DNA from: Halocynthiibacter styelae
GTDB lineage: Bacteria > Pseudomonadota > Alphaproteobacteria > Rhodobacterales > Rhodobacteraceae
Assembly: GCF_016123485.1 (NCBI RefSeq)
Contig: NZ_JADCKQ010000014.1
Location: forward strand, 27,799-91,798
DNA: 64,000 bases
Reading direction: 5' to 3'
Below the pieces are notes generated by a model that made no database searches, had not been told where the DNA came from, and worked only from the letters and a program-made list of their open reading frames with translations. The first letter of the stretch is position 1; each line of letters starts with the position of its first letter. Positions 1 through 8,396 of this stretch are shown piece after piece. The position numbers and the translations under genes were made by a program.

Positions 1-1
1 C

Positions 2-613
2 GCAGCCAATGCGAATTACACGATCAACCCTGATCAACGGCTGGTGTTTGCATTCAATGCAACAGATACGAACACGAATAACAATGTTGCCCTGGATGGT
101 GAATTTGCGGAACTGTCCTTTGGCTATGCCTATCGTCCGGTCAACAATGATCGTCTGAACCTTCTGGCACGCTATCGCTATGTACGTGATATGTATGGCC
201 AGCGGGTTGATGATGCCGATGAGGATGGCCCGCGTCAGCGCAGCCATGTGTTCAGCATTGATGCCAGTTACGACCTGGATGAACAATGGACCCTTGGTGG
301 CAAGTTTGGTTATCGCCGTTCGGAAACCGCAGCAAATGAAACAGCTGCTTTCGCGCAAAACGATGCGGTGCTGAGTGCCGTGAACCTGCGCTATCACCGG
401 GTTCACAACTGGGATGTACTGCTGGAAGTGCGGAACTTCAGAACGATTCAGGGCGGTACCGACGAAACGGCAGCGCTTGCGGCGGCCTACCGGCACTTTG
501 GCAACAATGTGAAACTGGGCCTCGGTTACAATTTTGGCAGCTTTTCAGACGACCTGACCGATCTGATCCATGATGATGAAGGCGTCTTTCTGAATCTGGT
601 CGCGAAATTCTGA
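2..613 (+). CDS. Outer-membrane beta-barrel protein, C-terminal part (cut by window edge)
   Basis: The reading frame is open to the left edge, so the true start lies outside the window; a GTG at 44 is internal. The visible 203 residues are a run of short alternating hydrophobic/polar strands separated by Asp/Asn-rich turns, with many aromatic residues (Tyr, Phe, Trp) at strand ends, and the chain ends in Leu-Val-Ala-Lys-Phe. A terminal Phe after an amphipathic strand is the usual outer-membrane assembly signal recognised by the BAM machinery. I infer the C-terminal barrel of a larger outer-membrane protein, either a transporter/porin-like barrel or the barrel end of a long surface protein. 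The specific family is not recognisable. It precedes a surface-polysaccharide locus, but a functional link to it is not shown. Confidence 0.6.
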   Translation, partial: AANANYTINPDQRLVFAFNATDTNTNNNVALDGEFAELSFGYAYRPVNNDRLNLLARYRYVRDMYGQRVDDADEDGPRQRSHVFSIDASYDLDEQWTLGGKFGYRRSETAANETAAFAQNDAVLSAVNLRYHRVHNWDVLLEVRNFRTIQGGTDETAALAAAYRHFGNNVKLGLGYNFGSFSDDLTDLIHDDEGVFLNLVAKF

Positions 614-1090
614 AGCTACATCGCAGTGGTCGCCGGGCAATTACGCGTGGCGGCCGCTGCAGACAAAAGTGCATGTCAGTCGGGGATGTTGTTCGGGTTC
701 TCAATTTACTTTACATAATCTACATTAAGGGCGCGCACCCTGACACAAAGTCTCTTCAACTGGCGAGCGTTCTGATTCTAAATGCACGTTTTTTTCAGGA
801 AAGCAGATCAGCGACAATAATCTGGCGACGGCAGGATATCAGGCTGAAGCCAGGGTGTTCAGGCCTCAAGGGGTTTTACACGTCGTACAAAAGCATGCAG
901 TTCAGGGTCATGGTGACGCTGATTAGCGTCAAACTACATAGACATGCGCATATTTGACGCTTTGTTGTTACCGCGGCTCACGCATAGGTGGTGACTATGA
1001 TCAATATTTCCCGCATATTTACATAATGGGGGAATTTGATTTCACTCGCATTTGCTGTCTTCTGAAGACCACAACAGCGGAGACAGAAAC
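614..1090. other. Intergenic region with a dyad upstream of a secreted-protein gene
   Basis: This stretch of 477 bases contains no convincing gene. The open frames in it have poor composition and no ribosome binding site. It carries the dyad described at 915-961, and further right an AT-rich stretch (about 1000-1045) that probably holds the promoter of the gene at 1091. I do not see a clear terminator for the barrel gene. Confidence 0.5.
915..961. promoter_or_regulatory. Operator-like dyad with three GACGCT half-sites
   Basis: AGCGTCAAA at 925-933 is the exact reverse complement of TTTGACGCT at 953-961 (9-bp arms, 19-base spacer). A further GACGCT at 915-920 forms a second, tighter inverted repeat with AGCGTC at 925-930. 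The cluster lies about 130-175 bases upstream of the secreted-protein start at 1091. Such spaced half-sites suit a dimeric regulator, but no regulator is identified. Confidence 0.35.
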
Positions 1091-1486
1091 ATGAAATATT
1101 CAGTAAACAAAATTACGACTTCTCTCGGTGCCCTGGGTCTGGCAGCGTCACTTTCAATGATCGCCACGGCCGCAAGTGCATCCTGCACCGGTGACCGGCA
1201 TAAGCACAGCTGCACGATGGCAGACGGTGGCAGCTACGAATTGCAGCTGAAGGGAAATACCACCTACATCAAAGGGGTGACTGCTGAAGGGAAACACTGG
1301 AGCCGGATTACCCGTAAGCAGAGAAATACCGTCACGGTTACCGCAACAGAACCGAACGGCAATAAATATTACGAAGAGACGGTAACGCGCGGTCAACGCA
1401 CTGTCACAACTCACATCCCAAGCGACGGACCAGGGTTCACTTTGACTTGCGATGGCGACGATTGTGTGACGACGCCTGGAACCTGA
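1091..1486 (+). CDS. Small secreted cysteine-containing protein, function unknown
   Basis: This encodes 131 residues. The start at 1091 is chosen because GGAG lies 8-9 bases upstream and because a signal peptide follows at once: Lys-rich n-region, hydrophobic stretch through about residue 27, then Ala-Ser-Ala before Ser-Cys as a signal peptidase I site. A longer frame back to 1052 lacks these features. The mature part is hydrophilic and rich in Thr, with Cys pairs near both ends (about residues 31/41 and 115/120), suggesting two disulfides in the periplasm or outside the cell. The middle reads as beta strands with many Thr-Val-Thr patterns. No family is recognised. It stands alone between its own upstream dyad and a long downstream hairpin. 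Confidence 0.65.
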   Translation: MKYSVNKITTSLGALGLAASLSMIATAASASCTGDRHKHSCTMADGGSYELQLKGNTTYIKGVTAEGKHWSRITRKQRNTVTVTATEPNGNKYYEETVTRGQRTVTTHIPSDGPGFTLTCDGDDCVTTPGT

Positions 1487-1494
1487 TACGGGAT

Positions 1495-1567
1495 GCAGAG
1501 CATCTTGCTTTGACTAATCTGGATTGGTTTCCTGGATGGCCAGATTTGAAGCAAAGAAATTCTCTGC
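1495..1567 (+). other. Nested three-part hairpin downstream of the secreted-protein gene
   Basis: Three pairs of complementary segments are nested symmetrically: GCAGAG 1495-1500 with CTCTGC 1562-1567, CTTTG 1508-1512 with CAAAG 1552-1556, and AATCTGG 1516-1522 with CCAGATT 1540-1546. Internal loops are 7/5 and 3/5 bases. There is no T-run after it, so it is not a standard terminator. It could be a 3'-end structure that stabilises the mRNA or part of a small RNA. Confidence 0.35.
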
Positions 1568-1575
1568 AACTCCGG

Positions 1576-1603
1576 GGCGCACTTATTCCCCCCAGGGTGC
1601 GCC
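1576..1603 (+). terminator. Weak hairpin, possible terminator
   Basis: GGCGCAC at 1576-1582 pairs with GTGCGCC at 1597-1603 across a C-rich loop and is followed by an AT-rich run without a clean T-tract. It may help end transcription of the gene at 1091. Confidence 0.3.
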
Positions 1604-1673
1604 TTAAATTCCTTTGAATGACCGGGGGAGAGGAGACGATTTCTGCCAGGGTTCAAATCAGGAAGTTTCCCGA

Positions 1674-1898
1674 ATGTTCATCTATTACACAGCGATGACC
1701 TTTGCCGTCTTATGTTCAATCTCAACTTTGGGTGAGATGCTATTTGCTGTCATTGAAGGCCTGTCCTGGAAAACAGTCGGCCTTACTTTGCTTTCACTCT
1801 CGCTGGCGCTGATTTTTTATATGATTGCAGCCTGGTACAGTTCAGATCCACAATCTTTCGATTTGCCGCTCTCTCTTTGCGAGGGTATCGGAAAATGA
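1674..1898 (+). CDS. Small two-helix inner-membrane protein, function unknown
   Basis: This is 74 residues from the ATG at 1674, which has AGGAAG 8 bases upstream; the same frame runs back to 1614 but without a good ribosome site. Two hydrophobic segments are visible, at about residues 3-25 and 33-55, separated by a short polar loop containing Ser-Trp-Lys, and a polar tail follows. This fits a small inner-membrane protein. It points toward the convergent rmlD gene, which ends at 1950. No family assignment is possible, and a non-coding status cannot be fully excluded at this length. Confidence 0.45.
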   Translation: MFIYYTAMTFAVLCSISTLGEMLFAVIEGLSWKTVGLTLLSLSLALIFYMIAAWYSSDPQSFDLPLSLCEGIGK

Positions 1899-1949
1899 GA
1901 TTTGTAACTTAGCAGGAAAACGTTGCCTCCCGGTTGGGCTTCCGGCAGA

Positions 1950-2837
1950 TCAGTTGGAACCCTGTACGTTCTGGTGGGATTTCGATTTTTTCAGATCTTC
2001 AAGAATATGACGCAGGTCATCGCGCCAGGAAGGTCGTTCGATCTTGTGATCCTCAAAGATTAAACTGCAGTCGAGGCGGGAATTTTGTGGCCGTTTTGCC
2101 GGGGTTGGAAATTCTGCACCGGGTATATCTCTGATCTGGGGGGACAGATCCGACCGGGCAAAGATTTCGCGGGCAAAATCAGCCCAGCTTACATTCGGGT
2201 AACCAGAAAGATGATACAGGCCCGGTGGTCCGCCGGTATGCAGTTTTTCGGCCAGTGTCAGACATGCGCGTGCGATTGAATGTGCTGACGTTGGGCCACC
2301 AATCTGGTCGCCAACAATTGTTAACACATCACGTTCTGCACCCAATCGCAGCATGGTTTTTACAAAATTGTTCCCATGGGCAGAAAATATCCATGAGGTT
2401 CGTAAAATGGCCGCCTTAACCTTCGACGCGGTGATTGCCTGTTCGCCCATCAGTTTACTTTGCCCATAGGCATTCACGGGCGCGGTGTGATCCGTCGTCT
2501 TCCATGGTTTTTCACCTGAACCATCGAAAACATAGTCTGTGGATATATGAACCAATGGGGTGTTGGACGCCGCGCAGGCCGTTGCGAGGGCATCAACCGA
2601 GGCTCCGTTTATTGTATTGGCCAGCTCTGTTTCTTCTTCGGCCCGGTCAACTGCAGTATAGGCGACAGCGTTGATCACGGCATGAACGTCCAGTTGCGCC
2701 GCAGCGTTGGTAACGGCTTTGGGGTTCGAGAAATCAACAACATCCCGGCCCAGAACCTGAATGTCATGTTGTCCTGATCCGATCCGCTGCAGTTCTGTGG
2801 CGACCTGACCGGTCTTGCCGAATATGGCGATTCTCAT
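1950..2837 (-). CDS. rmlD: dTDP-4-dehydrorhamnose reductase
   Basis: Catalyses the last step of dTDP-L-rhamnose synthesis, NAD(P)H-dependent reduction of dTDP-4-dehydro-L-rhamnose. The protein is 295 residues, the usual family length. It starts with a Rossmann motif (Gly-Lys-Thr-Gly-Gln-Val at about residues 7-12), contains the substrate-binding His-Ile-Ser-Thr-Asp-Tyr-Val-Phe-Asp-Gly stretch, and has the catalytic Tyr-x3-Lys (Tyr-Gly-Gln-Ser-Lys-Leu-Met-Gly-Glu). The frame is open further upstream into rmlC, but the start at 2837 is chosen because the Rossmann strand begins there and it lies 7 bases after the rmlC stop. It is last in a minus-strand group sulfotransferase-rmlC-rmlD. rmlA and rmlB are not adjacent, so the first two pathway steps must be encoded elsewhere. 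Confidence 0.9.
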   Translation of the reverse strand: MRIAIFGKTGQVATELQRIGSGQHDIQVLGRDVVDFSNPKAVTNAAAQLDVHAVINAVAYTAVDRAEEETELANTINGASVDALATACAASNTPLVHISTDYVFDGSGEKPWKTTDHTAPVNAYGQSKLMGEQAITASKVKAAILRTSWIFSAHGNNFVKTMLRLGAERDVLTIVGDQIGGPTSAHSIARACLTLAEKLHTGGPPGLYHLSGYPNVSWADFAREIFARSDLSPQIRDIPGAEFPTPAKRPQNSRLDCSLIFEDHKIERPSWRDDLRHILEDLKKSKSHQNVQGSN

Positions 2838-2844
2838 GTTCGGC

Positions 2845-3399
2845 CTACTCGAAGGGCGATTCAAACTGCGCGAAATCAATCGCGTTGGCATCTTTATCGG
2901 AAACGGTCGCTTTGGAGGGATCAATACCCCAGTCGATCCCCAGGCCATCGCTTGCAAAATGCACAGCACCATCGCTTGCGGGGGCGTAAAAGTCTGTGCA
3001 TTTATATAACATTTCGGTGTTGGGTTTCAGAGTGACAAAACCATGCAAAAACCCTTTTGGCACAAACAGTTGCTGGCCGTTTTCTGCGCTTAATTCCACG
3101 CATATCGACTGGCCAAAAGTTGCTGAGCTTTTGCGTATATCCACCGCTACATCCAACAAAGCGCCCTGACCACATCGCACCAGTTTGTCTTGCGCATGCG
3201 GAGGGGCCTGAAAGTGCAACCCGCGGATGGTTCCGGCCTGCGCCGAAATAGATTGGCTGTCCTGGACGAATTCGTATGTCAGGCCGGCTTTCTGTGCATC
3301 ACTTTTGTTCCAGACTTCTGAAAAGAAGCCTCTTTCATCCACAAACCGGCGCGGAGTGACAATTAACACGCCCTTTAACGATGTCGTTTCGATATCCAT
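2845..3399 (-). CDS. rmlC: dTDP-4-dehydrorhamnose 3,5-epimerase
   Basis: Converts dTDP-4-dehydro-6-deoxyglucose to dTDP-4-dehydrorhamnose, one step before rmlD. The 184-residue length matches the family. Seen directly: the cupin core with Arg-Gly-Leu-His-Phe-Gln carrying the catalytic His, the strand Leu-Asp-Val-Ala-Val-Asp-Ile-Arg, Pro-Lys-Gly-Phe-Leu-His-Gly-Phe, and the Tyr-Lys-Cys-Thr-Asp-Phe-Tyr segment that carries the catalytic Tyr. The C-terminal Gly-Ile-Asp-Trp motif is also conserved. Upstream on the same strand, 93 bases away, is a sulfotransferase-like gene, suggesting co-expression of rhamnose supply with glycan modification. Confidence 0.92.
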   Translation of the reverse strand: MDIETTSLKGVLIVTPRRFVDERGFFSEVWNKSDAQKAGLTYEFVQDSQSISAQAGTIRGLHFQAPPHAQDKLVRCGQGALLDVAVDIRKSSATFGQSICVELSAENGQQLFVPKGFLHGFVTLKPNTEMLYKCTDFYAPASDGAVHFASDGLGIDWGIDPSKATVSDKDANAIDFAQFESPFE

Positions 3400-3492
3400 T
3401 GTGGCTGAAGGGCTCCGTTCCGGGGTGTGTTGTATTCTCTGGGATTAACAATGGGGGCTGCCGCAAAGTTTCTCCGGACTTTAGTATCACGA

Positions 3493-4737
3493 TTAATCCG
3501 GCGTAAGCAATTTCGCCGTAAGGGTTATAATTTGGGTTACATTTTCAGCAACGGCTTTGTCATGTAATCGCTTGAGTTGTTTAACATTCCGAAAGCGCCG
3601 GATGTTCTGAACGAACCAGTCAGAACTTGCGCTAAGATCTGCATGATCCAGCATAGCTTCAGCAAGTTCATAGTCTGCACGGGTCATAACTGAGGATAAA
3701 GCGGCAAACATGTCCGTTTGTGACAAATCCGGTTTTTCATCCTCTGACACCAGGTTTAGATATCGTTCGGCGTAATCCGGCCCGAAGAGTTTCTCATTTT
3801 GGGTCAGGTCATAAAAATACTGCCTGACAGGTTCGAGCTTTTCCAGCGCCACAAGCAGAAGGTCACGGGACGGCAGATAGATTGAAGTGTCGTTGGTAAA
3901 GGCGCTGCCAAAAGCCTGAATAAGGGGCGACCAGTGCTGGCGGGGATCCTGACCTTCCGGAAGGTTCTGAATGATGTGTCGGTGCAGCTTGAGGCGCAAA
4001 CCGACAGCTTTCCCGGTATCCTTGGTGTTGAGGCGGCGGTCGGCGACAGAAACGGGCGGCAGGCCGACAGAGTATCGAAAATCATTTATAATGGTGCCGC
4101 CATTCAGATCTTTCGGATCCATACTGCGCAAGATCACGTGATCTTCGCCAAAAACGTTTCGCAACATTTCGATTTGCGTGCGTAGCTTATCAAGCCTTCG
4201 CCAACTGATCTGCAGGATCTGTCTGAATGTACCGATCGCATGGAACGAGGACGTCTGATGCAGCAGGCTGAGCCATAGATCAACAGGATGCCGAAGATAA
4301 GCAATAACGTATGGTTTCAGGCTATTCTGAGCAGCAAACTGAGCGGCATTTCGTGCTGATATTTCGGCGACGCTTGATGTGAAGTTGGGACGGTCAACAA
4401 AAAATCCCTCTGATGACAACACAATGTTTTTTCCATCGCGAAGATAGGATTGTAATTCCTGTTGCGCTTTTTCCCGGCGGGCATTGTAGTTGTCCTGGGA
4501 AAGAGAAATTGTCTCGTTTGCGTAGAACCCGGCAGGCCAGGGGTTGTCCTGGTGGGCCGAAAAAGGGAGGAACATATGCATCTGAAGGCGTTGATGCCCC
4601 CCGGTTCCGGGCGTTGCGTAACAGACCCCGTCTGCCGCATTTTGCAGTTTAAAATCCTGCATATGATTCTGAATAGCGGTGGTGCCGGTCTTGGGGGGGC
4701 CTATATGGAAGAAAATTTTCTGATCAGAAGTAGGCAT
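3493..4737 (-). CDS. Sulfotransferase-like protein (P-loop, PAPS-type)
   Basis: 414 residues. Near the N-terminus is Gly-Pro-Pro-Lys-Thr-Gly-Thr-Thr-Ala-Ile-Gln, the 5'-phosphosulfate-binding loop of PAPS-dependent sulfotransferases. About 140 residues further on, Tyr-Leu-Arg-His-Pro-Val followed by Leu-Ser provides the Arg/Ser pair expected to bind the 3'-phosphate. The C-terminal third is helical and unassigned. No signal peptide or membrane segment is seen, so it should act in the cytoplasm. Transfer of sulfate to a sugar hydroxyl of a glycan precursor is inferred from the neighbouring glycosyltransferases and rmlCD. It is divergent from the glycosyltransferase at 5006 across an AT-rich 268-base region. 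The acceptor is unknown. Confidence 0.72.
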   Translation of the reverse strand: MPTSDQKIFFHIGPPKTGTTAIQNHMQDFKLQNAADGVCYATPGTGGHQRLQMHMFLPFSAHQDNPWPAGFYANETISLSQDNYNARREKAQQELQSYLRDGKNIVLSSEGFFVDRPNFTSSVAEISARNAAQFAAQNSLKPYVIAYLRHPVDLWLSLLHQTSSFHAIGTFRQILQISWRRLDKLRTQIEMLRNVFGEDHVILRSMDPKDLNGGTIINDFRYSVGLPPVSVADRRLNTKDTGKAVGLRLKLHRHIIQNLPEGQDPRQHWSPLIQAFGSAFTNDTSIYLPSRDLLLVALEKLEPVRQYFYDLTQNEKLFGPDYAERYLNLVSEDEKPDLSQTDMFAALSSVMTRADYELAEAMLDHADLSASSDWFVQNIRRFRNVKQLKRLHDKAVAENVTQIITLTAKLLTPD

Positions 4738-4928
4738 TCGGACTCCGCATCTTAGGATGTTCGGGTGTTTCTCATTAACAAAGGTCAGATCTGCAGGGTG
4801 CGGGTTTTATTGGCATAGGTGTGCCACAAGTTGTATGTCAATGAAATCCTGAAATTCTTCTGGTTTTGGCAGGCGTCACGTCTGGTTCACTATTTAAATT
4901 TTCAGGATCACTTCAATAATTTTTTAAA

Positions 4929-4958
4929 TTTCAGTTACTTTATCACACAACCTATAAT
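4929..4958 (+). promoter_or_regulatory. Candidate -10 region in AT-rich divergent spacer
   Basis: A consensus TATAAT lies at 4953-4958, about 50 bases before the TTG start at 5006, in a strongly AT-rich stretch (about 4890-4975). The -35 is poor (TTTCAG at 4929-4934 with an 18-base spacer is the best seen), which suggests an activator or weak basal expression. The AT-rich block is unlike the surrounding coding DNA. Confidence 0.35.
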
Positions 4959-5005
4959 ATATATGCTTCCAATGTAATACATGTTGTTGGGCGTAAGGGG
5001 TTCCG

Positions 5006-7363
5006 TTGCATTTTCATATCAGCACATCCAGTCCGCGGGCCTCTTTGGAGAATTGGGGCGAGAAATATTTTGTCGGGTCCCTTGAAAAATCTCTTCAGTG
5101 TATGGGACACAGTACAAAAATATGGGGCTATGGTGCGGATATAGAACGACAGGGGCATGATGATGTCGTTTTGCGAATTGTCGGGCGCTTCCTTGAAGAT
5201 CCCCTGCCAGGATTTCCGAATATTCTCTGGGTGATCAGCCATCCGGAAATGTTGTTACCAAACCTGATCCGGGGCTATCAGAAAGTCTTCGTTGCATCCG
5301 AATGGTTTTGTGAGCGTTCCGCGCAAACCTGGAATGCCGACTGGACCTATCTGCCTCAGGCAACGGATCCCGGAATTTTCCCATATGGTCACCAATCTGA
5401 CACCAGTGGCCGGATTTCCTTTGTTGCGAACACCCAATATCGTGATCGCGACTATTTTAGGATCACAGAATCAGCGCAACTTCCGATAAGCTACGTTGGG
5501 CGTGGCTGGGAAAAGCATGTGTCCACGGATGCGATTGAGACTGATCAGATCCCGAATGAGTTGTTGTCAGAACATTATAACCGACATGGATTTGTTATCT
5601 GTGATCAGTTCACTTCGATGAAATCATGTGGATTTATGTCGAACAGAATTCTGGATGTGCTTTCGTGTGGTGCGCATCCGGTCATTAAAAGACCTATAGA
5701 TTTCCCTGAAGAGCTAACGCCTTTTGTCACCTTCGCGTCCAATACGTCAGAGCTGCAAAATGCCTGGGAAAACTGGAAGGCACGGGACATTGCTTTGACG
5801 GCCCGGAATGCGCAACAGGCAGCGGATATTGTACGTCAGAAATATGCATTTGATGTTGTCGTGCAGCCTATTGTTGCTGCGGCTGAGCAAGCTTTACTGG
5901 AAGGCAATATTGCAGCGCAGATGACGCTGCCTGAGGTCACACCTGCGCGGACAACATCCGGGGAAGAAACATCGCGTCACTTTATTGTATCGGACTCAGA
6001 TGAAATTTATGACCTGAACAAGAAGAATGCTGAATTTCTTGCTGTTGACGCGCAAAGTACAGCACCGGATGGTGACTATTCTCTGACTGTACTTCTGGCT
6101 GGGCGATTGACCGGGATGCCTAATATTCCGGAGGAACACGCACTTCATATCGTTGCACAGCGGTTGTCTAATCTGATCAGGCTGATCCCCGTTATTGAGC
6201 TGTCAAACGTAGCAACGATCGTTCAGGACACTGATACTACGGCCTTGTCAGAATATTTTCCCGACGGGACACATCTGATGCCGATTACGCACCTGACGGC
6301 ACTTTATGATCAGGTCAGAAATGATATTTTACAGGGTGTACCGCGTCAAAACGTGAGCAAGGCCCTTTATAGGCTGTTGCAATATACCCGACGCGTGAAA
6401 GCACTGGACGCACCTTATAGTTCATTCCAGAATGACTTTGAGTTCCAGGTGGCTAAATTCAACATTCCATTCGCCCTGCATGATCTGGCCGCGATGCCGG
6501 GCCTTCACGGCAATCCAATCGAAGAAGAGACCACCAAATCGCATTACAGCCTTCCCGGACGAAAGGCACCGGCCAGGTTTAAACGCCCTGTTGGGGTCTT
6601 CATTCATGCGTTCTATGTGGATGAACTGGAGGACCTGATCGGAGCGACAGAGCGCATCCAGTCTAAATTTTACTACATTTCCACGAATGAAGAAAGTAAA
6701 TGCGACGAAATCAGATGCCTGCTTGATCGGCTGGGTATTGAAAATTATGAAATCCGGGTTACCGATAACGTTGGCCGGGATATCTTTCCAAAATTCGTAG
6801 CTTTCAGAGATGTCTATGAGAACCACGATATCGTTCTGCATCTACATACGAAAAAATCCGCGCATTCTAAGAAGTCGGACGGATGGATGGATCACATTCT
6901 GGCTGACCTTCTGGACAATACAGAAGCCGTCAATCGTATCGTATCTTTGTTCGCAAGCATTCCTGAACTGGGCATTATCGCGCCTCGCCCCCCCAGCCAT
7001 CTCACCGGCGGGTATCGCTGGACCGTGAACAAACACATCGCCAGTGCAATTTTTCCAGACTTAGATTTGCCCGATGATGGTGAATTTGTTTTCCCTATGG
7101 GCAGCATGTTCTGGGCGCGCACAGATGCCCTGCGTCCAATCTTAGACAGGCAGCTGACAGCGGAAGATTTTCCAAAGGAAGCGGGGCAACTTGATGGCAC
7201 AACCGCACATGCGCTTGAACGTCTCATTGGGGTCTGTGCGTCTGATGCTGGTTATCATGTGATCAAATACACAGCGACGCATGACAATAAGTACCGCAAA
7301 TTCCGGACCCGGTTAAAGACGAACAAAGACTTGTTCGAGGAACTGCTGGCAGCCAACGCCTGA
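5006..7363 (+). CDS. Glycosyltransferase fused to RgpF-type rhamnan synthesis domain
   Basis: 785 residues, TTG start at 5006 supported by AAGGGG six bases upstream. Residues about 1-300 form a GT-B-like glycosyltransferase of the CgeB-like type: an Asn-Ile-Leu-Trp-Val-Ile-Ser-His-Pro segment, Tyr-Leu-Pro-Gln-Ala-Thr-Asp, Phe-Val-Ala-Asn-Thr, and near 235 Ser-Asn-Arg-Ile-Leu-Asp-Val-Leu-Ser-Cys-Gly. A linker of about 220 residues is unassigned. Residues about 520-785 match RgpF (rhamnan synthesis F) domains: Val-Gly-Arg-Asp-Ile, Leu-His-Leu-His-Thr-Lys-Lys-Ser, and Pro-Met-Gly-Ser-Met-Phe-Trp-Ala-Arg. RgpF proteins act in assembly of rhamnose-rich glycans, consistent with rmlCD nearby. It opens a co-directional run 5006-12599; the next gene is 13 bases downstream. 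Confidence 0.8.
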   Translation: MHFHISTSSPRASLENWGEKYFVGSLEKSLQCMGHSTKIWGYGADIERQGHDDVVLRIVGRFLEDPLPGFPNILWVISHPEMLLPNLIRGYQKVFVASEWFCERSAQTWNADWTYLPQATDPGIFPYGHQSDTSGRISFVANTQYRDRDYFRITESAQLPISYVGRGWEKHVSTDAIETDQIPNELLSEHYNRHGFVICDQFTSMKSCGFMSNRILDVLSCGAHPVIKRPIDFPEELTPFVTFASNTSELQNAWENWKARDIALTARNAQQAADIVRQKYAFDVVVQPIVAAAEQALLEGNIAAQMTLPEVTPARTTSGEETSRHFIVSDSDEIYDLNKKNAEFLAVDAQSTAPDGDYSLTVLLAGRLTGMPNIPEEHALHIVAQRLSNLIRLIPVIELSNVATIVQDTDTTALSEYFPDGTHLMPITHLTALYDQVRNDILQGVPRQNVSKALYRLLQYTRRVKALDAPYSSFQNDFEFQVAKFNIPFALHDLAAMPGLHGNPIEEETTKSHYSLPGRKAPARFKRPVGVFIHAFYVDELEDLIGATERIQSKFYYISTNEESKCDEIRCLLDRLGIENYEIRVTDNVGRDIFPKFVAFRDVYENHDIVLHLHTKKSAHSKKSDGWMDHILADLLDNTEAVNRIVSLFASIPELGIIAPRPPSHLTGGYRWTVNKHIASAIFPDLDLPDDGEFVFPMGSMFWARTDALRPILDRQLTAEDFPKEAGQLDGTTAHALERLIGVCASDAGYHVIKYTATHDNKYRKFRTRLKTNKDLFEELLAANA

Positions 7364-7376
7364 GAGAATTTTAATC

Positions 7377-8396
7377 ATGGTAAATCCATATATCAAACAA
7401 CCGGAATCAGCTTTTTGGGCCAGGACAATGCAGGGCAACTCAGGCTTGCAATTGCTTCCGATGACCCGGCCGTTCACGTTGAAAGCAACGGAAAAAATCG
7501 CAGCCGCCGGCAGTTGTTTTGCGCAGAATATTTCCAGATATCTTATGGCCAGGTATCGTAAGAATTACCTGGTTTCTGAGCCTGCAGCGGAAGGGGAACC
7601 CACGTTTTCAGGCCGTTATGGTAATATCTACACCTGCCACCAGTTGTTGCAGCTGATGCAGGAAGTTGAACAGGGTATTGCGGATCCCAATTGTGCGTTG
7701 AAACGTCGGGATGGGCGCTATGTCGACTGTTACAGGCCCTTTATTCAAAAGGACGGTTACGAAACGCCGGATGATGTTCGTGCTGCCCGTGACAGGCACT
7801 TAGCCAGGGTTTCAGAACTTCTGAGCAATCTCGATGTGTTTGTTTTTACGCTTGGCATGACCGAAGCCTGGCGCGTTCCTGACACCGGGCGCACATTGCC
7901 GAACTGTCCCGGGATTTATTCTGACGTTGGACAATATGAGTTTCACAACTATAGCGCTGCTGAAACGACAGCGGCAATGCATTCGGCCCTGGCCTGGTTG
8001 CGAAAGATGAATCCGACGGTCAAAGTTATTCTTTCGGTCTCGCCCGTGCCTTTGACTGCGACCTTCTCTGATGAACATGTTGCCGTGGCCAACAGCTTTA
8101 GCAAATCAGTACTTCGGGTGTGCTGTGCTGAAATGGAAGCCTCCCATAGTTTTGTGCACTACTTTCCCGCCTATGAGATGATTACGAATTCTTTTACGCA
8201 AAACTGTTTCTTCGAAGATGGAAATCGCCGGACGGTGCGGCCAGAGATTGTGGATCAGGTCATGCAGCATTTTGACAAGACCGTCCTGAAAAACCTGTCT
8301 TCCCGCAACAAACCCGTCCTGGCCAGTGCCGGAGAAAACCCCGGAGATGACGACATATGTGACGACCTGGAACTGATGAAGGATCTGGATTTTTGA
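7377..8396 (+). CDS. GSCFA-domain protein (SGNH-like, glycan modification)
   Basis: 339 residues. The family signature Gly-Ser-Cys-Phe-Ala is at residues 45-49, followed by Gln-Asn-Ile-Ser; further on are Phe-Thr-Leu-Gly-Met-Thr-Glu-Ala-Trp (about 156-164), Ser-Val-Ser-Pro-Val-Pro-Leu, and Tyr-Phe-Pro-Ala-Tyr-Glu. GSCFA proteins have an SGNH-hydrolase-like fold and occur in capsule and exopolysaccharide loci; an acyl-transfer or acyl-hydrolysis role is presumed but not proven for the family. No signal peptide is visible. The C-terminal 30 residues are acidic and lie outside the domain. The stop overlaps the TTG start of the WcbI-family gene, indicating translational coupling of two putative glycan-decorating enzymes. 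Confidence 0.82.
   Translation: MVNPYIKQPESAFWARTMQGNSGLQLLPMTRPFTLKATEKIAAAGSCFAQNISRYLMARYRKNYLVSEPAAEGEPTFSGRYGNIYTCHQLLQLMQEVEQGIADPNCALKRRDGRYVDCYRPFIQKDGYETPDDVRAARDRHLARVSELLSNLDVFVFTLGMTEAWRVPDTGRTLPNCPGIYSDVGQYEFHNYSAAETTAAMHSALAWLRKMNPTVKVILSVSPVPLTATFSDEHVAVANSFSKSVLRVCCAEMEASHSFVHYFPAYEMITNSFTQNCFFEDGNRRTVRPEIVDQVMQHFDKTVLKNLSSRNKPVLASAGENPGDDDICDDLELMKDLDF

Noticed and set aside
673..957. 94-codon open frame in the first intergenic region
   Set aside because: No ribosome site, no domain-like pattern, and it runs into the operator-like dyad.
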